Shown: positions 43,420 through 55,921, counted from the first letter of the stretch. The stretch: DNA of 64,000 bases from Actinomycetota bacterium (GCA_016870775.1 VGAK01000007.1:22253-86252), one strand, 5' to 3'. A program made the numbers and translations. Notes: generated from the sequence alone by a model not told the origin.

Positions 43420-43830
43420 TCAGAGCCCGGGGAAGAAGATGGACAACTCGCGGGCCGCCGATTCGGCCGAATCGCTGCCGTGGACGAGGTTCTCGGTCAG
43501 GATGGTCCCGAAGTCGCCCCGGATGGTGCCGGGTGCCGCGGTGCGCGGGTTGGTCGAGCCCATCATGTGGCGCACGATCTCCCAGGTGTCCTCCGGTCCC
43601 TCGACCGCCATGGCAACCACCGGGCCACGCGACATGAACTCGACGAGGTCCGCGTAGAAGGACTTCGAGACGTGCTCCTCGTAGTGGCGGGCGAGCGTGC
43701 CCGCATCGAGGGTTCGCAACTCCGCCGCGACCAACCGCAGACCCTTCGCCTCGAAACGCGAAACGATGGCTCCGACGAGACCCCGTTCGACGGCGTCGGG
43801 CTTGAGCAGGACGAGAGTGCGGTTGGACAT
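43420..43830 (-). CDS. ndk: Nucleoside diphosphate kinase
   Basis: 136 residues, full length. Catalytic His117 in NLVHGSDSAESA, N-terminal TLVLLKPDAVERGLVG, and NPRTAAPGTIRGDFG. Transfers phosphate among NTPs and dNTPs. TAGCCT (43843-43838) ends 7 bases before the ATG, close to leaderless, although AGGGG also lies in that gap. Confidence 0.95.
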   Translation of the reverse strand: MSNRTLVLLKPDAVERGLVGAIVSRFEAKGLRLVAAELRTLDAGTLARHYEEHVSKSFYADLVEFMSRGPVVAMAVEGPEDTWEIVRHMMGSTNPRTAAPGTIRGDFGTILTENLVHGSDSAESAARELSIFFPGL

Positions 43831-43886
43831 GCCCCTCAGGCTACGGGCGCGATCGCGCACCCACCCGTCGCGCCCGGATGATCCCG

Positions 43887-45179
43887 TCAGGGCAGGCGCG
43901 CACGCAGGTGCGGACGCGCCGCACCCACCACGTAGAGCGAACCCGCGACGAGGATCGCGTCGTCGGCACCTGCTCCCTCGAGCGCGGTGTCACAGGCCTG
44001 CTCGACAGACTCGGCCACTGCGACGGTGCACCCGATCGACTCTGCGATCGCGGCGATCTCGCGTGCGGCACGCGCGCGGGGCGACGGCGCAGTGCAGCAC
44101 ACCACGAGGTCGAACTCGTCGGCACGCAGCGCTCCCAACGTCTCGGAGACATCGCGAGACGAGAGCGCACCCACCACCAGTATCCGCCTCCCGACCGGGT
44201 CGAAGTCGTCGAAGAACACCTGGGCGCACACGTCGGCACCCGCCGGATTGTGCGCACCGTCCACGATCACGAGGGGCTGGTGACCGAGCAACTCGAACCG
44301 TCCGGGCATCGTGACGACGGCGAGACCCTCCGCGAGGACGTCGGGATGGACCGGTGCGGCGAAGAACTCCTCGACCGCGGTGATCGCAACGGCGGCGTTG
44401 TCGCACTGGTGTGCCCCGTGAAGCGGGACGAACACGTCGGGGTGGTCCGCTCGCGACGTCCGCAGGTGCATCTGGCGCCCGCCGAGCGCGAGCCGGTTCT
44501 CGAGCACCTCGAAGTCGCGGCCCCGCTGAACCACGCGCGCATCGGCCTCGGCGGCGAAGATCGCCGCGAGTGAGGGCCGGGTCTCACCAACGATGGCGAC
44601 GCAACCATCCTTGATGACGCCCGCCTTCTCGCGGGCGATGTGCTCGAGGGTCGGGCCGGCGAACTCGGTGTGGTCGAGCGCGATGTTGGTGATCACCGCG
44701 ATGTCGGGGCGCACCACGTTCGTGGCGTCCCACCTGCCGAGCATGCCCACCTCAATCACGGCGACGTCGACGGCCTCCTCGGAGAACCACCGGAACGCCG
44801 CGGCCGTCATCGCCTCGAAGTACGTCGGGCGCACCCCGCTCAGACCCTCGGCGACAGCGACGCCCGCGATCACGCCGGCGAAGGCCTCCACGCCGATCGA
44901 CTCGCAGTCGATCTGCATCCGCTCGCGCGGTGACTCGAGGTGGGGACTCGAGTAGGTGCCGGTGCGCAGCCCGTGCGCGGTCAGCAGACGGCTGATGATC
45001 TGGGATGTGGAGCCCTTGCCATTCGTACCCGTGACATGGATGACCCGGAAGTCCAGGTGCGGGTCCCCCAGCACGGACAGGATCGACTCGATGTTCCGCG
45101 TCGAGGGCTCCTCGATGCGGCCGGTCTTTTCGTACGAGGAACGTTCGTCGAGGTACGCGAGAGCGTCGGCGTGGTTCAT
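43887..45179 (-). CDS. folC: Dihydrofolate synthase / folylpolyglutamate synthase
   Basis: 430 residues of the Mur-ligase-like family: P-loop VTGTNGKGSTSQ near residue 50, TSPHLES-type YSSPHLESPRERM near residue 76, VGMLGRWDATNV near residue 140 and DGAHNPAG near residue 305. Adds glutamate to dihydropteroate and folates. ATG at 45179; a GTG at 45197 is an alternative. It follows clpX with a small GC hairpin in the gap. Confidence 0.92.
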   Translation of the reverse strand: MNHADALAYLDERSSYEKTGRIEEPSTRNIESILSVLGDPHLDFRVIHVTGTNGKGSTSQIISRLLTAHGLRTGTYSSPHLESPRERMQIDCESIGVEAFAGVIAGVAVAEGLSGVRPTYFEAMTAAAFRWFSEEAVDVAVIEVGMLGRWDATNVVRPDIAVITNIALDHTEFAGPTLEHIAREKAGVIKDGCVAIVGETRPSLAAIFAAEADARVVQRGRDFEVLENRLALGGRQMHLRTSRADHPDVFVPLHGAHQCDNAAVAITAVEEFFAAPVHPDVLAEGLAVVTMPGRFELLGHQPLVIVDGAHNPAGADVCAQVFFDDFDPVGRRILVVGALSSRDVSETLGALRADEFDLVVCCTAPSPRARAAREIAAIAESIGCTVAVAESVEQACDTALEGAGADDAILVAGSLYVVGAARPHLRARLP

Positions 45180-45218
45180 GCTTCGTTCCGCGGGCACGGG
45201 CGCCCGGTGCGGGTCCCG

Positions 45219-46502
<1,284 letters not shown>

Positions 46503-46527
46503 GCGGGCTTCTCCCTGGGACGGAGCG

Positions 46528-47154
46528 TCAGCGGATCGGACCGGAGCGGTCCGGAAGCTGGCGCGATGAAATCACGTCATCGATGATGCCATACGCGAGG
46601 GCCTCGTTTGCTTCCATTACGAAGTCGCGGTCGGTGTCGGTGTGGATCCGCTCGATCGGCTGTCCCGTATGGCTGGCAAGGATTTCCTCGAGGAGGTCGC
46701 GCATCCGGAGGATCTCGCGGGCGGCAATCTCCAGATCGGTCACCTGGCCGTAGCCCACCTGACCGTAGGGCTGGTGCAACAGCACGCGGCTGTGCGGGAG
46801 CGCCAGACGCTTGCCCTTGGTGCCGGCCGCGAGCAGAACTGCCGCGGCGGAGGCGGCCTGCCCGAGACAGATCGTCGCGATGTCGTTCTTGATGAACTGC
46901 ATCGTGTCGTAGATCGCGAACAGTGCGGTGATGTCGCCGCCGGGGCTGTTGATGTAGATGTTGATGTCGCGATCCGGGTTCTCGCTCTCGAGGTGGATCA
47001 ACTGTGCGCACACGAGGTTCGCAATCGTGTCGTCGATCGGGGTGCCGAGGAAGATGATGTTCTCCTTCAGCAGTTTCGAGTACAGGTCGTACGCGCGCTC
47101 ACCGCGGCTGGTCTGCTCGGTGACGGTCGGGACGTAGTAGTTCTGGAAGTTCAC
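46528..47154 (-). CDS. clpP: ATP-dependent Clp protease proteolytic subunit ClpP
   Basis: 208 residues. Catalytic Ser102 (GQAASAAAV), His127 (RVLLHQPYG) and an Asp in HTDTDRD (171-177). GTG start with a GTGA overlap with tig. Only one clpP is in the window, whereas actinobacteria often have clpP1-clpP2 pairs. Confidence 0.96.
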   Translation of the reverse strand: MNFQNYYVPTVTEQTSRGERAYDLYSKLLKENIIFLGTPIDDTIANLVCAQLIHLESENPDRDINIYINSPGGDITALFAIYDTMQFIKNDIATICLGQAASAAAVLLAAGTKGKRLALPHSRVLLHQPYGQVGYGQVTDLEIAAREILRMRDLLEEILASHTGQPIERIHTDTDRDFVMEANEALAYGIIDDVISSRQLPDRSGPIR

Positions 47155-48530
47155 TGTGCGTCCTTCGTGGTCTGGTCGTGGAGATTATCTCGGGCTCGGT
47201 CGGGGTCGGGCACGTCGTCGGGGCCGACCACGTCGTCGACGTCCATGACCCGGCCAGTCTGGTCCACGTAGGTGACGTTGTGGAGGAGCCAGTCGAGCGC
47301 CCGGGACTTGCGCATCTGCCAGACCAGGTCGCCCACTGCGTCGTTCTGCTCGTAGAGCCTGCGCACCTTGGTCGTCTTCTCGCCGACGCGCGTGGCGATC
47401 GCGGCGAACTCAGCCTCGAGGTCGGCCCCGGGGACGTCGATCCCGCGCGCCACCGCGACCGCACGCAGTGCGAGATCGACGCGCACGGCCTTCTCGGACT
47501 GCTCCCGCAACCCGGCCACGAAAGAGTCGGGGTCCTGCCCGGTGACCTGCAGCCACTGCTCGAGGGGAATCCCCTGTGACTGCATCTGCTGCACGGTGTT
47601 CCGGAACCGCGCCTCCAGGTCACGCTGCACCATCGACTCGGGTGGATCTATCCCGACGAGTCGTGCGAGTGAGTCGGTCAATCGATCGACGAGCGTCGAG
47701 CGCATCTGATTCGTCCCCATCTCCTCGTAACGGCTGCGGATCATCTCGCGCCACCCGGTGACCGTCTCGGCGTCGGTGATGTTCTCGGCGACCCACGCGT
47801 CGTCGACCTCGGGCACGAGGATCTCTTGCACCTTGATCACCTTGACGGTGAAGTCGGCGGCCTCCTCGGACCCGTTGGGCACGAGGGTGAACGACATCTC
47901 CTCACCCCGCTCGGCGCCGGTGATCTGGTCGTCGAAACCGGTCGCCACCCAACCCCGACCGATCTCGTAGGACCATTCCTCGACGTTCAGACCCGGCACA
48001 GGCTGTCCGTCGCGCGTGCCCTCGAGATCGAGCACGACATGGTCGCCGACCTGTGCCGGACGGTCGACATCGGCGAGAGTTCCGCGGCGGCGCAATTCGG
48101 CCTGGACGGCCTCGTCGATCTCGTCGTCTGAGAATTGCGGGTTGACGATCTCGACGCGCAAGCCCTCGTAGCCGGGGAGGGTGATCTCGGGACGCACCTC
48201 GCAGGTGGCGTCGAACTTGACTGGACCCGACTCCTGCCCCTCGATGAGTTCGACCTTCGGGGTGTCGATGAGATCGACCTCGTGCTCGCGCACCGCGAGG
48301 GTGAGGTACTCCGGGATCGCGTCCTCGAGCGCTTTGGCGCGGGCGGCGCCGACGCCGATCTGGGCCTCCAGCACCTTGCGCGGCGCCTTGCCCGGACGGA
48401 AACCGGGGATGCGAACCTGTTCGGCAATCTTCTTGAAGGCCTTGTCGATGTTCCGATCGAACTCGGATTCGTCCACCTCTACGGACAACTTGACCTGGTT
48501 GCCCTCGAGGGCTTCGAGCACGCTTTTCAC
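47151..48530 (-). CDS. tig: Trigger factor
   Basis: 459 residues: N-terminal ribosome-binding domain with the signature [12 protein letters not shown] (about 42-53), PPIase FKBP domain (about 160-245) and C-terminal chaperone arms. It ends with an acidic Asp-rich tail. GTG start; TACACT ends 9 bases before it. Heads a tig-clpP-clpX-folC-ndk minus-strand run. Confidence 0.95.
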   Translation of the reverse strand: MKSVLEALEGNQVKLSVEVDESEFDRNIDKAFKKIAEQVRIPGFRPGKAPRKVLEAQIGVGAARAKALEDAIPEYLTLAVREHEVDLIDTPKVELIEGQESGPVKFDATCEVRPEITLPGYEGLRVEIVNPQFSDDEIDEAVQAELRRRGTLADVDRPAQVGDHVVLDLEGTRDGQPVPGLNVEEWSYEIGRGWVATGFDDQITGAERGEEMSFTLVPNGSEEAADFTVKVIKVQEILVPEVDDAWVAENITDAETVTGWREMIRSRYEEMGTNQMRSTLVDRLTDSLARLVGIDPPESMVQRDLEARFRNTVQQMQSQGIPLEQWLQVTGQDPDSFVAGLREQSEKAVRVDLALRAVAVARGIDVPGADLEAEFAAIATRVGEKTTKVRRLYEQNDAVGDLVWQMRKSRALDWLLHNVTYVDQTGRVMDVDDVVGPDDVPDPDRARDNLHDQTTKDAQ

Positions 48531-48619
48531 AGGTCGCGGAGTGTATCGGCGACCCGCACCGAGAGCAGTGTCTGGCAGTGTGGCGCCAGCCAGTGTGCCC
48601 GGCGCTCACGTCTGCGGAT

Positions 48620-48625
48620 AAGAAT
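48620..48625 (+). promoter_or_regulatory. -10-like element (AAGAAT within GATAAGAAT) of a leaderless gene
   Basis: It ends 6 bases before the ATG at 48632. The adjoining sequence GATAAGAAT is AT-rich relative to its surroundings. Confidence 0.4.
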
Positions 48626-48631
48626 GGGACC

Positions 48632-48907
48632 ATGACTCTCTGGAAACCCCACTCCCTCGCGAACCCGCACAAGGGTCAGATCGACCTCAAGGTCGGTGAC
48701 AAGGTGTCGGCATCGGTCGACCTCGACGGTGTGCCCGCCGGCACCGAGGGCAAGGTCATCCTGGCGAACGGCTTCAACTGGTTGCGCTACCGGGTCCTGT
48801 TCGTGAACGGCGAGGAGATCGGCGATCTCGACCATCGCACGCTCGTCCCGATCGGTCGCGCGGCGAAGCGACTCGCACGCGCCGCCAAGCGTGCCGCGAA
48901 CTCCTGA
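48632..48907 (+). CDS. Hypothetical small basic protein
   Basis: 91 residues: a beta-rich core (KVGDKVSASVDLDGVPAGTEGKVILANGFNWLRYRVLF), like an SH3-type barrel, and a basic Ala/Arg/Lys helix at the end (AAKRLARAAKRAANS). Leaderless ATG, divergent from tig. Nucleic-acid or ribosome binding is suggested by the basic tail but not shown. Confidence 0.7.
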   Translation: MTLWKPHSLANPHKGQIDLKVGDKVSASVDLDGVPAGTEGKVILANGFNWLRYRVLFVNGEEIGDLDHRTLVPIGRAAKRLARAAKRAANS

Positions 48908-48917
48908 ATCGTCCCGC

Positions 48918-48942
48918 TCGACAGGGGTAGCGTTCCTGTCGA
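48918..48942. promoter_or_regulatory. Inverted repeat around the tRNA-Pro promoter
   Basis: TCGACAGG-(9)-CCTGTCGA, perfect 8-base arms. The spacer contains TAGCGT (48928-48933), which is 12 bases before the tRNA 5' end and serves as its -10. The repeat may be an operator, or a terminator hairpin for the gene at 48632-48907. Confidence 0.5.
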
Positions 48943-48945
48943 CCG

Positions 48946-49021
48946 CGGGGAGTGGCGCAGTTGGCAGCGCGCCTGCTTTGGGAGCAGGAGGCCGGGGGTT
49001 CAAGTCCCCCCTCCCCGACCA
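48946..49021 (+). tRNA. tRNA-Pro (TGG)
   Basis: 76 bases with encoded CCA. Acceptor CGGGGAG/CTCCCCG, anticodon loop TTTGGGA with anticodon TGG and G at position 37 as usual for proline, T-arm GGGGGTTCAAGTCCCCC. Confidence 0.95.
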
Positions 49022-49077
49022 CAGACACGATGGCGCAGTGACCGGCCCCGCACCGACCTGACAGGGAGCACCCCAAC

Positions 49078-49479
49078 ATGACCTCGACACTCGTGAACGC
49101 CCGATACGTCTCGTTCACCACGTACCGCAGGAACGGCACGCCCGTTCCCACCGCGGTGTGGATCGTGCCCTTCGACGGCGGCTGGGCATTCACCTCGGAT
49201 CTCAAATCGGGCAAGGTCAAGAGGCTGCGCAACGACGCCCGCTGCACCCTGCGGGTGTGCGACGTGCGCGGGCGCGTCGCTGCGGGTGCCGAGGTCTTCG
49301 AGGGAGCGGCCGTGGTGCTGCCGACTGCCCAGACCTCGACGGTCGAGGCACTCGTGAAGTCCAAGTACCGGATCGGGTGGGTGTTGCTCCTCGCAGCCAC
49401 GAGCGCGCGCCGGATCGTCGGCCGCGGCCGCAACGATGACGACACGGGGTGCGCGATCAAGGTGACGCTCCACCCCTGA
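49078..49479 (+). CDS. PPOX-class (F420- or FMN-dependent) oxidoreductase
   Basis: 133-residue split beta-barrel protein of the pyridoxamine-phosphate-oxidase-like superfamily. RYVSFTTYRRNGTPVPTAVWIVP, then TSDLKSGKVKRLRNDARCTL is the typical cofactor-binding segment of the F420-dependent branch. Length fits. ATG at 49078 with AGGGAG 9 bases upstream. Substrate unknown. Confidence 0.82.
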   Translation: MTSTLVNARYVSFTTYRRNGTPVPTAVWIVPFDGGWAFTSDLKSGKVKRLRNDARCTLRVCDVRGRVAAGAEVFEGAAVVLPTAQTSTVEALVKSKYRIGWVLLLAATSARRIVGRGRNDDDTGCAIKVTLHP

Positions 49480-49516
49480 GTCTCGTGTCCCTGATTCCCG
49501 GGTACAGCGTCGGAAC

Positions 49517-49522
49517 TATGGT
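49517..49522 (+). promoter_or_regulatory. -10 element (TATGGT) of the leaderless amidase promoter
   Basis: TATGGT ends 6 bases before the ATG at 49529. Confidence 0.55.
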
Positions 49523-49528
49523 GCCTCC

Positions 49529-50932
49529 ATGACCGGGGACGTCATCGCCACCGCGAACCTGATCAGCCGGGGGGAGGTCTCGGCACGCGAGGTGGTGCAG
49601 GCCGCGCTCGACGCCGCGCGCGCGTCACAGAGCGAACTGAACGCATTCGCGCACCTCGACGAGGCGGGTGCCCTGCGGATGGCCGACGAGGTCGATGCCG
49701 CGCGACGCGCGGGCGCGACGCTTCCCCCACTCGCGGGCGTGCCCTTTGGTGTGAAGGATCTGGAGGAGTGCGCCGGGATGCCCACCACCATGGGTTGTCG
49801 TTGGTTCGCAGATGGTCCCGCGGCGTCCGCCGACGACATCCACGTCGGTCGCTTCCGCGCGGCGGGGGCCATCCCGATCGGCAAGACCGCGACCCCCGAA
49901 TTCGGCGCGTGGGGCTACACCGCCAGTCCGTTGCTGGGCGTGACACGCAACCCGTGGGACACCTCGCGCACCCCGGGTGGATCGAGCGGAGGGACAGCGG
50001 CGTCGGTGTCGGCGGGGGTGATCCCCTTCGGCACCGCGAGCGATGGCGGTGGCTCGATCCGTGGGCCGGCGAGTTCCTGCAACCTGCCGGGCCTGAAGCC
50101 CACGTACGGTCGCGTGCCCACGTTCGGGGTGACGCGGCACGCCCAGAACGCGGTGAACTTCGCCCTCGCGACCACGGTGACCGACACGGCACTGCTGTTC
50201 GACATCGCCGTCGGGCCGGACGCCCGCGATCGCACATCGCTGCCCGCGCCGGGACTGTCGTACTCACGCATCATCGAGGAACTCGATGTCGCGGGTCTTC
50301 GCGCGGCATGGTCGAGCGATCTCGGATTCGTCACCGTCGATCCCGAGGTCGCCGCGATCTGTGGCACCGCCGCCGATCGGTTGATCGCGGCCGCCGGCAT
50401 GGAGCGCGTGGACACCGACCTGGGCATCGAGGACTACATCGGCATCTATGTGCTGATGGAGGGCGCCGACAAGTTCGTCTCCGTGCCGGACGGTTGGGAG
50501 AGTCGTCTCGACGAACTCGACCCCCGCACCGTGGAGGGATGGCGCCGCACGCGGGAGGTGACCTTGCCCCGGTTCGCCCGGGTCGAGAAGGAACGGCGCC
50601 GACTCGAGATGCGCATCGCCGAGATCTTCGACCACGTCGATGTGATCCTCACTCCCACGAATGCCTGTGCACCGTTCGCGGCCGAGGGCCCGATGCCCAC
50701 TGAGATCGCGGGGCGCCCCTGCCACGGTGGACATGCCGCGTTGTTGACGATGCTCGCCAACATCGCGAACCTTCCCGCGATCAGTCTCCCCGCGGGCCTC
50801 ACGAGCGAGGGACTCCCCATCGGGTTGATGATCAACGCACCCCGACACAGAGAAGACATCTGCCTGCGACTCGCACGCATCTGGGAGCAGATATCTCCGT
50901 GGCCGCGGCACGCTCGCGGTTGGCCCCGTTGA
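49529..50932 (+). CDS. Amidase (amidase signature family)
   Basis: 467 residues. Ser-cisSer-Lys triad: Lys76 in GVKDLEE, cis-Ser152 in TPGGSSGG, and nucleophile Ser176 in SDGGGSIRGPAS. Hydrolyses an amide to acid and ammonia. It lacks the gatCAB partners, so it is not a clear GatA; standalone amidases act on aliphatic, aryl or lactam-derived amides. Leaderless. Confidence 0.9.
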   Translation: MTGDVIATANLISRGEVSAREVVQAALDAARASQSELNAFAHLDEAGALRMADEVDAARRAGATLPPLAGVPFGVKDLEECAGMPTTMGCRWFADGPAASADDIHVGRFRAAGAIPIGKTATPEFGAWGYTASPLLGVTRNPWDTSRTPGGSSGGTAASVSAGVIPFGTASDGGGSIRGPASSCNLPGLKPTYGRVPTFGVTRHAQNAVNFALATTVTDTALLFDIAVGPDARDRTSLPAPGLSYSRIIEELDVAGLRAAWSSDLGFVTVDPEVAAICGTAADRLIAAAGMERVDTDLGIEDYIGIYVLMEGADKFVSVPDGWESRLDELDPRTVEGWRRTREVTLPRFARVEKERRRLEMRIAEIFDHVDVILTPTNACAPFAAEGPMPTEIAGRPCHGGHAALLTMLANIANLPAISLPAGLTSEGLPIGLMINAPRHREDICLRLARIWEQISPWPRHARGWPR

Positions 50933-51067
50933 CACACTGACCGAGCGGACTGCCATGGATTCGCCATCCGCACGGAACCGATGATTCCCCGATAGCGTGG
51001 CGAGGCACCTTCGTGGTGCGTCCATGGGTACGCATCGGTATCTGTGACCGATACAAGGAGACCCCCC

Positions 51068-52525
51068 ATGGGTGCCGATTCCGGCGCGGTCGTGCTCGAC
51101 CGCGCACTCCGGACCTTCGCCGACCTCGATCTCGCCCCCGAGATCGTCGCCGAACTCGAGCGACAGGGCCTGACCACCTGCTTCCCGATTCAGGATGCGA
51201 CCTTCGACGACGCCGCCAGCGGGCGCGACGTCCTCGGCAAGGGCCGCACCGGTTCCGGCAAGACGCTCGCATTCGCACTCCCCCTCGTGTCGCGCCTCGC
51301 CACTGGGACGTCCAACCGCCCCGGACGCCGCAAAGTGCCCCGCGCCCTGGTGCTCGTGCCGACGCGCGAGCTCGCAAACCAGGTGCGCGAGGTCATCGCT
51401 CCGCTCGCCGGTGCCGTCTCGCTGCGCACCACCGTGGTCTACGGCGGAGTCGGATACGGCAAGCAGATCGGCGCCTTCCGGGACGGCGTGGACATCGTGG
51501 TGGCCTGCCCCGGGCGCATGCTCGACCATGTGCAGTCGAACAACGTGGATCTCTCGCGCATCGAGGTGTGCGTGCTCGACGAGGCGGACCACATGGCGGA
51601 ACTCGGATTTCTCGAGGACGTCAAGCGACTCCTCGACGAGACACCCGAGGACGCGCAGCGTCTGCTCTTCTCGGCCACGCTCGACCGCGGTGTCGACAAG
51701 ATCGTGCGCCGCTACCTCGTCGACCCGGTGGTGCACGAGATCTCGACCGACGACAACGACGGTCCCCCCGCGGTCCACTACTTCTTCAAGGTGTCCCAGG
51801 ACCGTCGGCTCGACGTGATCGCCGATCTCTGCGCCGCACCGGGCAAGTCGCTCGTGTTCACCCGGACCAAGCACGGCGCCCGCAAACTGGCGGCTGCCTT
51901 GGTGAAGGCCGGCGTGCCGAGTCTGGAGCTGCACGGGGACCTCTCCCAGAACATCCGTGCACGCAATCTCGCTGCGTTTGCCGGCCGGGGGGTCGACACA
52001 CTGGTGGCCACCGACATCGCCGCGCGGGGAATCCATGTCGACGACGTCTCTCTCGTGATCCACGCCGATCCACCCGAGGAGCACAAGGCGTTCCTCCACC
52101 GTTCGGGTCGCACCGCACGCGCCGGAGCATCCGGCAACGTGATCACGATCGTGACGGATGCGACCAAGCGCCACGCCCGCCGCCTCGCCAAGGACGCGGG
52201 CATCACCCCCGAGCACCACGACGTGGCGCCCGGCGACGAGGTGCTCGCGATGGTGGCACCCGGTGAGCGCGTGAGGCGCGAGATGCCCGATCTCGAGGAG
52301 CGCCGCCCAGCCCAACTCCGCGGTCGCGGCGACGGTCTGCGCGGCAAGGGTGGCCGTGGCCGACGCCAAGGGCACAGCCGTGACCGGCGCGAGGACCGTC
52401 GGGACGGCGCCCGCGGCGGTGCCCCTCGCCGCCGTGATGACCGGCATTCCAACGAAGACAGGGGCCGTTCGGGCCGCCACAGCGAGCATCCCTCGGTTCG
52501 GAGCGGCCCCAAGCGCGCAAACTAG
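51068..52525 (+). CDS. DEAD-box RNA helicase
   Basis: 485 residues: Q motif, motif I GRTGSGKT, motif Ib TPGR-like PGRML, DEAD (VLDEADHMAE), SAT, and the second RecA domain with HRSGRTARAG. The C-terminal 75 residues are Arg/Gly/Asp-rich and likely bind RNA. The ATG at 51068 is chosen with AAGGAG 6 bases upstream; TAGCGT at 50993-50998 predicts a leader of about 63 bases holding a small ATCGGT/ACCGAT hairpin near the ribosome site. Probably cold or ribosome-assembly related. Confidence 0.93.
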   Translation: MGADSGAVVLDRALRTFADLDLAPEIVAELERQGLTTCFPIQDATFDDAASGRDVLGKGRTGSGKTLAFALPLVSRLATGTSNRPGRRKVPRALVLVPTRELANQVREVIAPLAGAVSLRTTVVYGGVGYGKQIGAFRDGVDIVVACPGRMLDHVQSNNVDLSRIEVCVLDEADHMAELGFLEDVKRLLDETPEDAQRLLFSATLDRGVDKIVRRYLVDPVVHEISTDDNDGPPAVHYFFKVSQDRRLDVIADLCAAPGKSLVFTRTKHGARKLAAALVKAGVPSLELHGDLSQNIRARNLAAFAGRGVDTLVATDIAARGIHVDDVSLVIHADPPEEHKAFLHRSGRTARAGASGNVITIVTDATKRHARRLAKDAGITPEHHDVAPGDEVLAMVAPGERVRREMPDLEERRPAQLRGRGDGLRGKGGRGRRQGHSRDRREDRRDGARGGAPRRRDDRHSNEDRGRSGRHSEHPSVRSGPKRAN

Positions 52526-52528
52526 GGT
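52523..52528 (+). promoter_or_regulatory. -10 element of the monooxygenase gene, overlapping the helicase stop
   Basis: TAGGGT begins with the TAG stop codon of the helicase gene; transcription would begin near 52535, 27 bases before the next ATG. Confidence 0.4.
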
Positions 52529-52561
52529 TCGAGTCATCGGCTAGCCGCACTGGGGGGTTCG

Positions 52562-54163
52562 ATGAAGCGACCAGACATCGACGTCGTCGTGGTGGGTGCC
52601 GGTTTCGCCGGGCTCTACATGATCCATCGCACCCGCGCCGAGGGTCTCAGCGTGCGTGTCTTCGAGGCCGGCGATGACCTCGGGGGCACCTGGTACTGGA
52701 ACAGGTACCCCGGTGCGCGCTGCGATGTCGAGAGCGTCGAATACTCGTACTCCTTCGACGACGCGCTCCAACAGGAGTGGAACTGGACGGAGCGTTACGC
52801 GTCGCAGCCCGAGATCCTCGACTATGCGCGCCATGTGGCCGACCGGTTCGATCTGCGCCGTGACATCACCTTCTCCACGAGGGTGGTCTCGGCTCACTTC
52901 GACGAGGAGTCCTCCACCTGGGGTGTCACCACCGATGGGGGCGAGACGGTCGTGTCCCGTTTCCTCGTCATGGCAACGGGGTGCCTGTCATCGGCGAACA
53001 TCCCAGCGTTCCCGGGCGCCGAGACCTTCGCGGGGCCGACCTACCACACCGGCAAGTGGCCCCATGAGGGCGTCGACTTCACCGGCAAGCGAGTCGGTCT
53101 CATCGGAACGGGTTCCTCGGCGATCCAGAGCATTCCCATCGTCGCCGAGCAGGCCGAGCACCTGACCGTGTTCCAGCGCACTGCCACATACTCGGTGCCG
53201 GCCCGGAACGGCACGATCGATACGAGCTACGTCGAGGACGTGAAGGCCCACTACGCCGATTTCCGCGCGGCGAACCGCCTCGAACAGGGCGGGTTCGGCT
53301 CGCGCATCGAGCGTGGGGAGACCTCCGCGCTGACGGCCCCCGAGGAGGAGCGCCGTGCGGAGTTCGAGCGCCGCTGGGAAGCCGGCGGATTCGCGTTCAT
53401 GGCGTCGTTCAACGATTTCCTCCTCGACAAGGGGTCGAACGACCTGCTCGCTGAGTTCGTGCGCGACAAGATCCGAACGATCGTGAAGGATCCGGCCACC
53501 GCCGAGCTGCTCATGCCCACCCAGGTGATCGGCTGCAAGAGGCTGTGTCTCGACACCGGCTACTACGACACGTTCAACCGCGAGAACGTGACGCTCGTGG
53601 ACGTCTCGACGACCCCGATCGACCGCATCACCGAGACGGGCCTCGTGACCGGGGGCGTCGCGCACGAATTCGACGTGCTCGTCTATGCCACCGGGTTCGA
53701 CGCGATGACCGGATCCATCCTGAAGGTCGACATCCGGGGCCGTGGCGGACAGCGGCTCGCCGATGCGTGGGAGGCCGGCCCCGTCACGTACCTCGGGCTC
53801 TCCACAGCCGGGTTCCCCAACATGTTCATGGTCTCGGGCCCCGGGAGTCCCTCGGTGCTCACGAACATGATCGTGTCCATCGAGCAGCATGTTGAATGGA
53901 TCACCTCGTGCATCGGGCATCTCTCGCGCACAGGATTCGCCTCCATCGAGACGACCGACGACCACCAGCGCGAGTGGGTCGCACACGTGAACATGATCGC
54001 CGACTTCACGCTCTTCCCGCGGTGCAACAGTTGGTACCTCGGTGCGAACGTCGAGGGAAAACCGCGCGTCTTCATGCCCCTGCTCGGCTTTCCCGCCTAT
54101 GCCGAACGGTGCCAGCAGGTCGCCGAGACCGACTACGAAGGGTTCGTGCTCACACCTGCCTGA
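52562..54163 (+). CDS. Baeyer-Villiger-type flavin monooxygenase
   Basis: 533 residues with two Rossmann motifs (GAGFAG at 11-16, GTGSSA near 182) and the Baeyer-Villiger fingerprint FAGPTYHTGKWP (156-167). It is a single-component FAD/NADPH enzyme that inserts oxygen next to a ketone to give an ester or lactone. Similar in size to cyclohexanone monooxygenase. GGGGGG lies 4 bases before the ATG. Next to an amidase and an aldehyde dehydrogenase, which could act on cleavage products. Confidence 0.92.
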   Translation: MKRPDIDVVVVGAGFAGLYMIHRTRAEGLSVRVFEAGDDLGGTWYWNRYPGARCDVESVEYSYSFDDALQQEWNWTERYASQPEILDYARHVADRFDLRRDITFSTRVVSAHFDEESSTWGVTTDGGETVVSRFLVMATGCLSSANIPAFPGAETFAGPTYHTGKWPHEGVDFTGKRVGLIGTGSSAIQSIPIVAEQAEHLTVFQRTATYSVPARNGTIDTSYVEDVKAHYADFRAANRLEQGGFGSRIERGETSALTAPEEERRAEFERRWEAGGFAFMASFNDFLLDKGSNDLLAEFVRDKIRTIVKDPATAELLMPTQVIGCKRLCLDTGYYDTFNRENVTLVDVSTTPIDRITETGLVTGGVAHEFDVLVYATGFDAMTGSILKVDIRGRGGQRLADAWEAGPVTYLGLSTAGFPNMFMVSGPGSPSVLTNMIVSIEQHVEWITSCIGHLSRTGFASIETTDDHQREWVAHVNMIADFTLFPRCNSWYLGANVEGKPRVFMPLLGFPAYAERCQQVAETDYEGFVLTPA

Positions 54164-54346
54164 CACACCGCACGGGGCTGACGGCCACCTGCGGGTGTTT
54201 GTCCTCTGTGACACCGAGTCGGCTGGAGCAGCACCGCCCAAGGCAGCCGCCCCAGTGACGCACGACTGCGTCGCACGGAGGTCCTTTCCCCTAGCGTCTC
54301 GGGTGCGTCCGGCACACCGCTCGGGCGCCGACGATCGGAGCGGGAC
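54164..54346. other. Intergenic region with aldehyde dehydrogenase promoter
   Basis: 183 bases without a gene. TAGCGT at 54292-54297 is the likely -10; transcription from about 54304 gives a 43-base leader with GGAG 6 bases before the ATG at 54347. Confidence 0.5.
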
Positions 54347-55774
<1,428 letters not shown>

Positions 55775-55800
55775 GCCGCGGCTGATGGGGAGCCCCGGCA
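55775..55800 (+). terminator. Candidate hairpins after the aldehyde dehydrogenase gene
   Basis: AGCCGCGGCT overlaps the stop codon and GGGGAGCCCC follows within 10 bases. No T-run, so termination may need Rho. Confidence 0.3.
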
Positions 55801-55892
55801 GGGGTTGTCCACACAGATCCGGCCAGTGCCCGCCCGCCAGCACGGGTCCGAATCATTCAGGAAAACGGATGGACCGGCCGGGAGTCGTTCCC

Positions 55893-55921
55893 TATACTCT
55901 TTGTCTAGGCGGAGTGCCTAG
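55893..55921 (+). promoter_or_regulatory. Adhesin promoter with hairpin that shows the ribosome site in its loop
   Basis: TATACT (55893-55898) predicts a start near 55905. The transcript would open with CTAGGC-GGAGT-GCCTAG (55905-55921), a perfect 6-base stem with the Shine-Dalgarno GGAG in a 5-base loop, 8 bases before GTG 55923. Confidence 0.5.

Noticed and set aside
45195..45218. GC hairpin between clpX and folC as a terminator
   Set aside because: GCACCGGG/CCCGTGC pairs imperfectly, lacks a T-run, and the gap is too small to assume separate transcripts.
50264..52537. 757-codon open frame on the minus strand
   Set aside because: Antisense to the DEAD-box helicase and the end of the amidase gene; no motif and no ribosome site.
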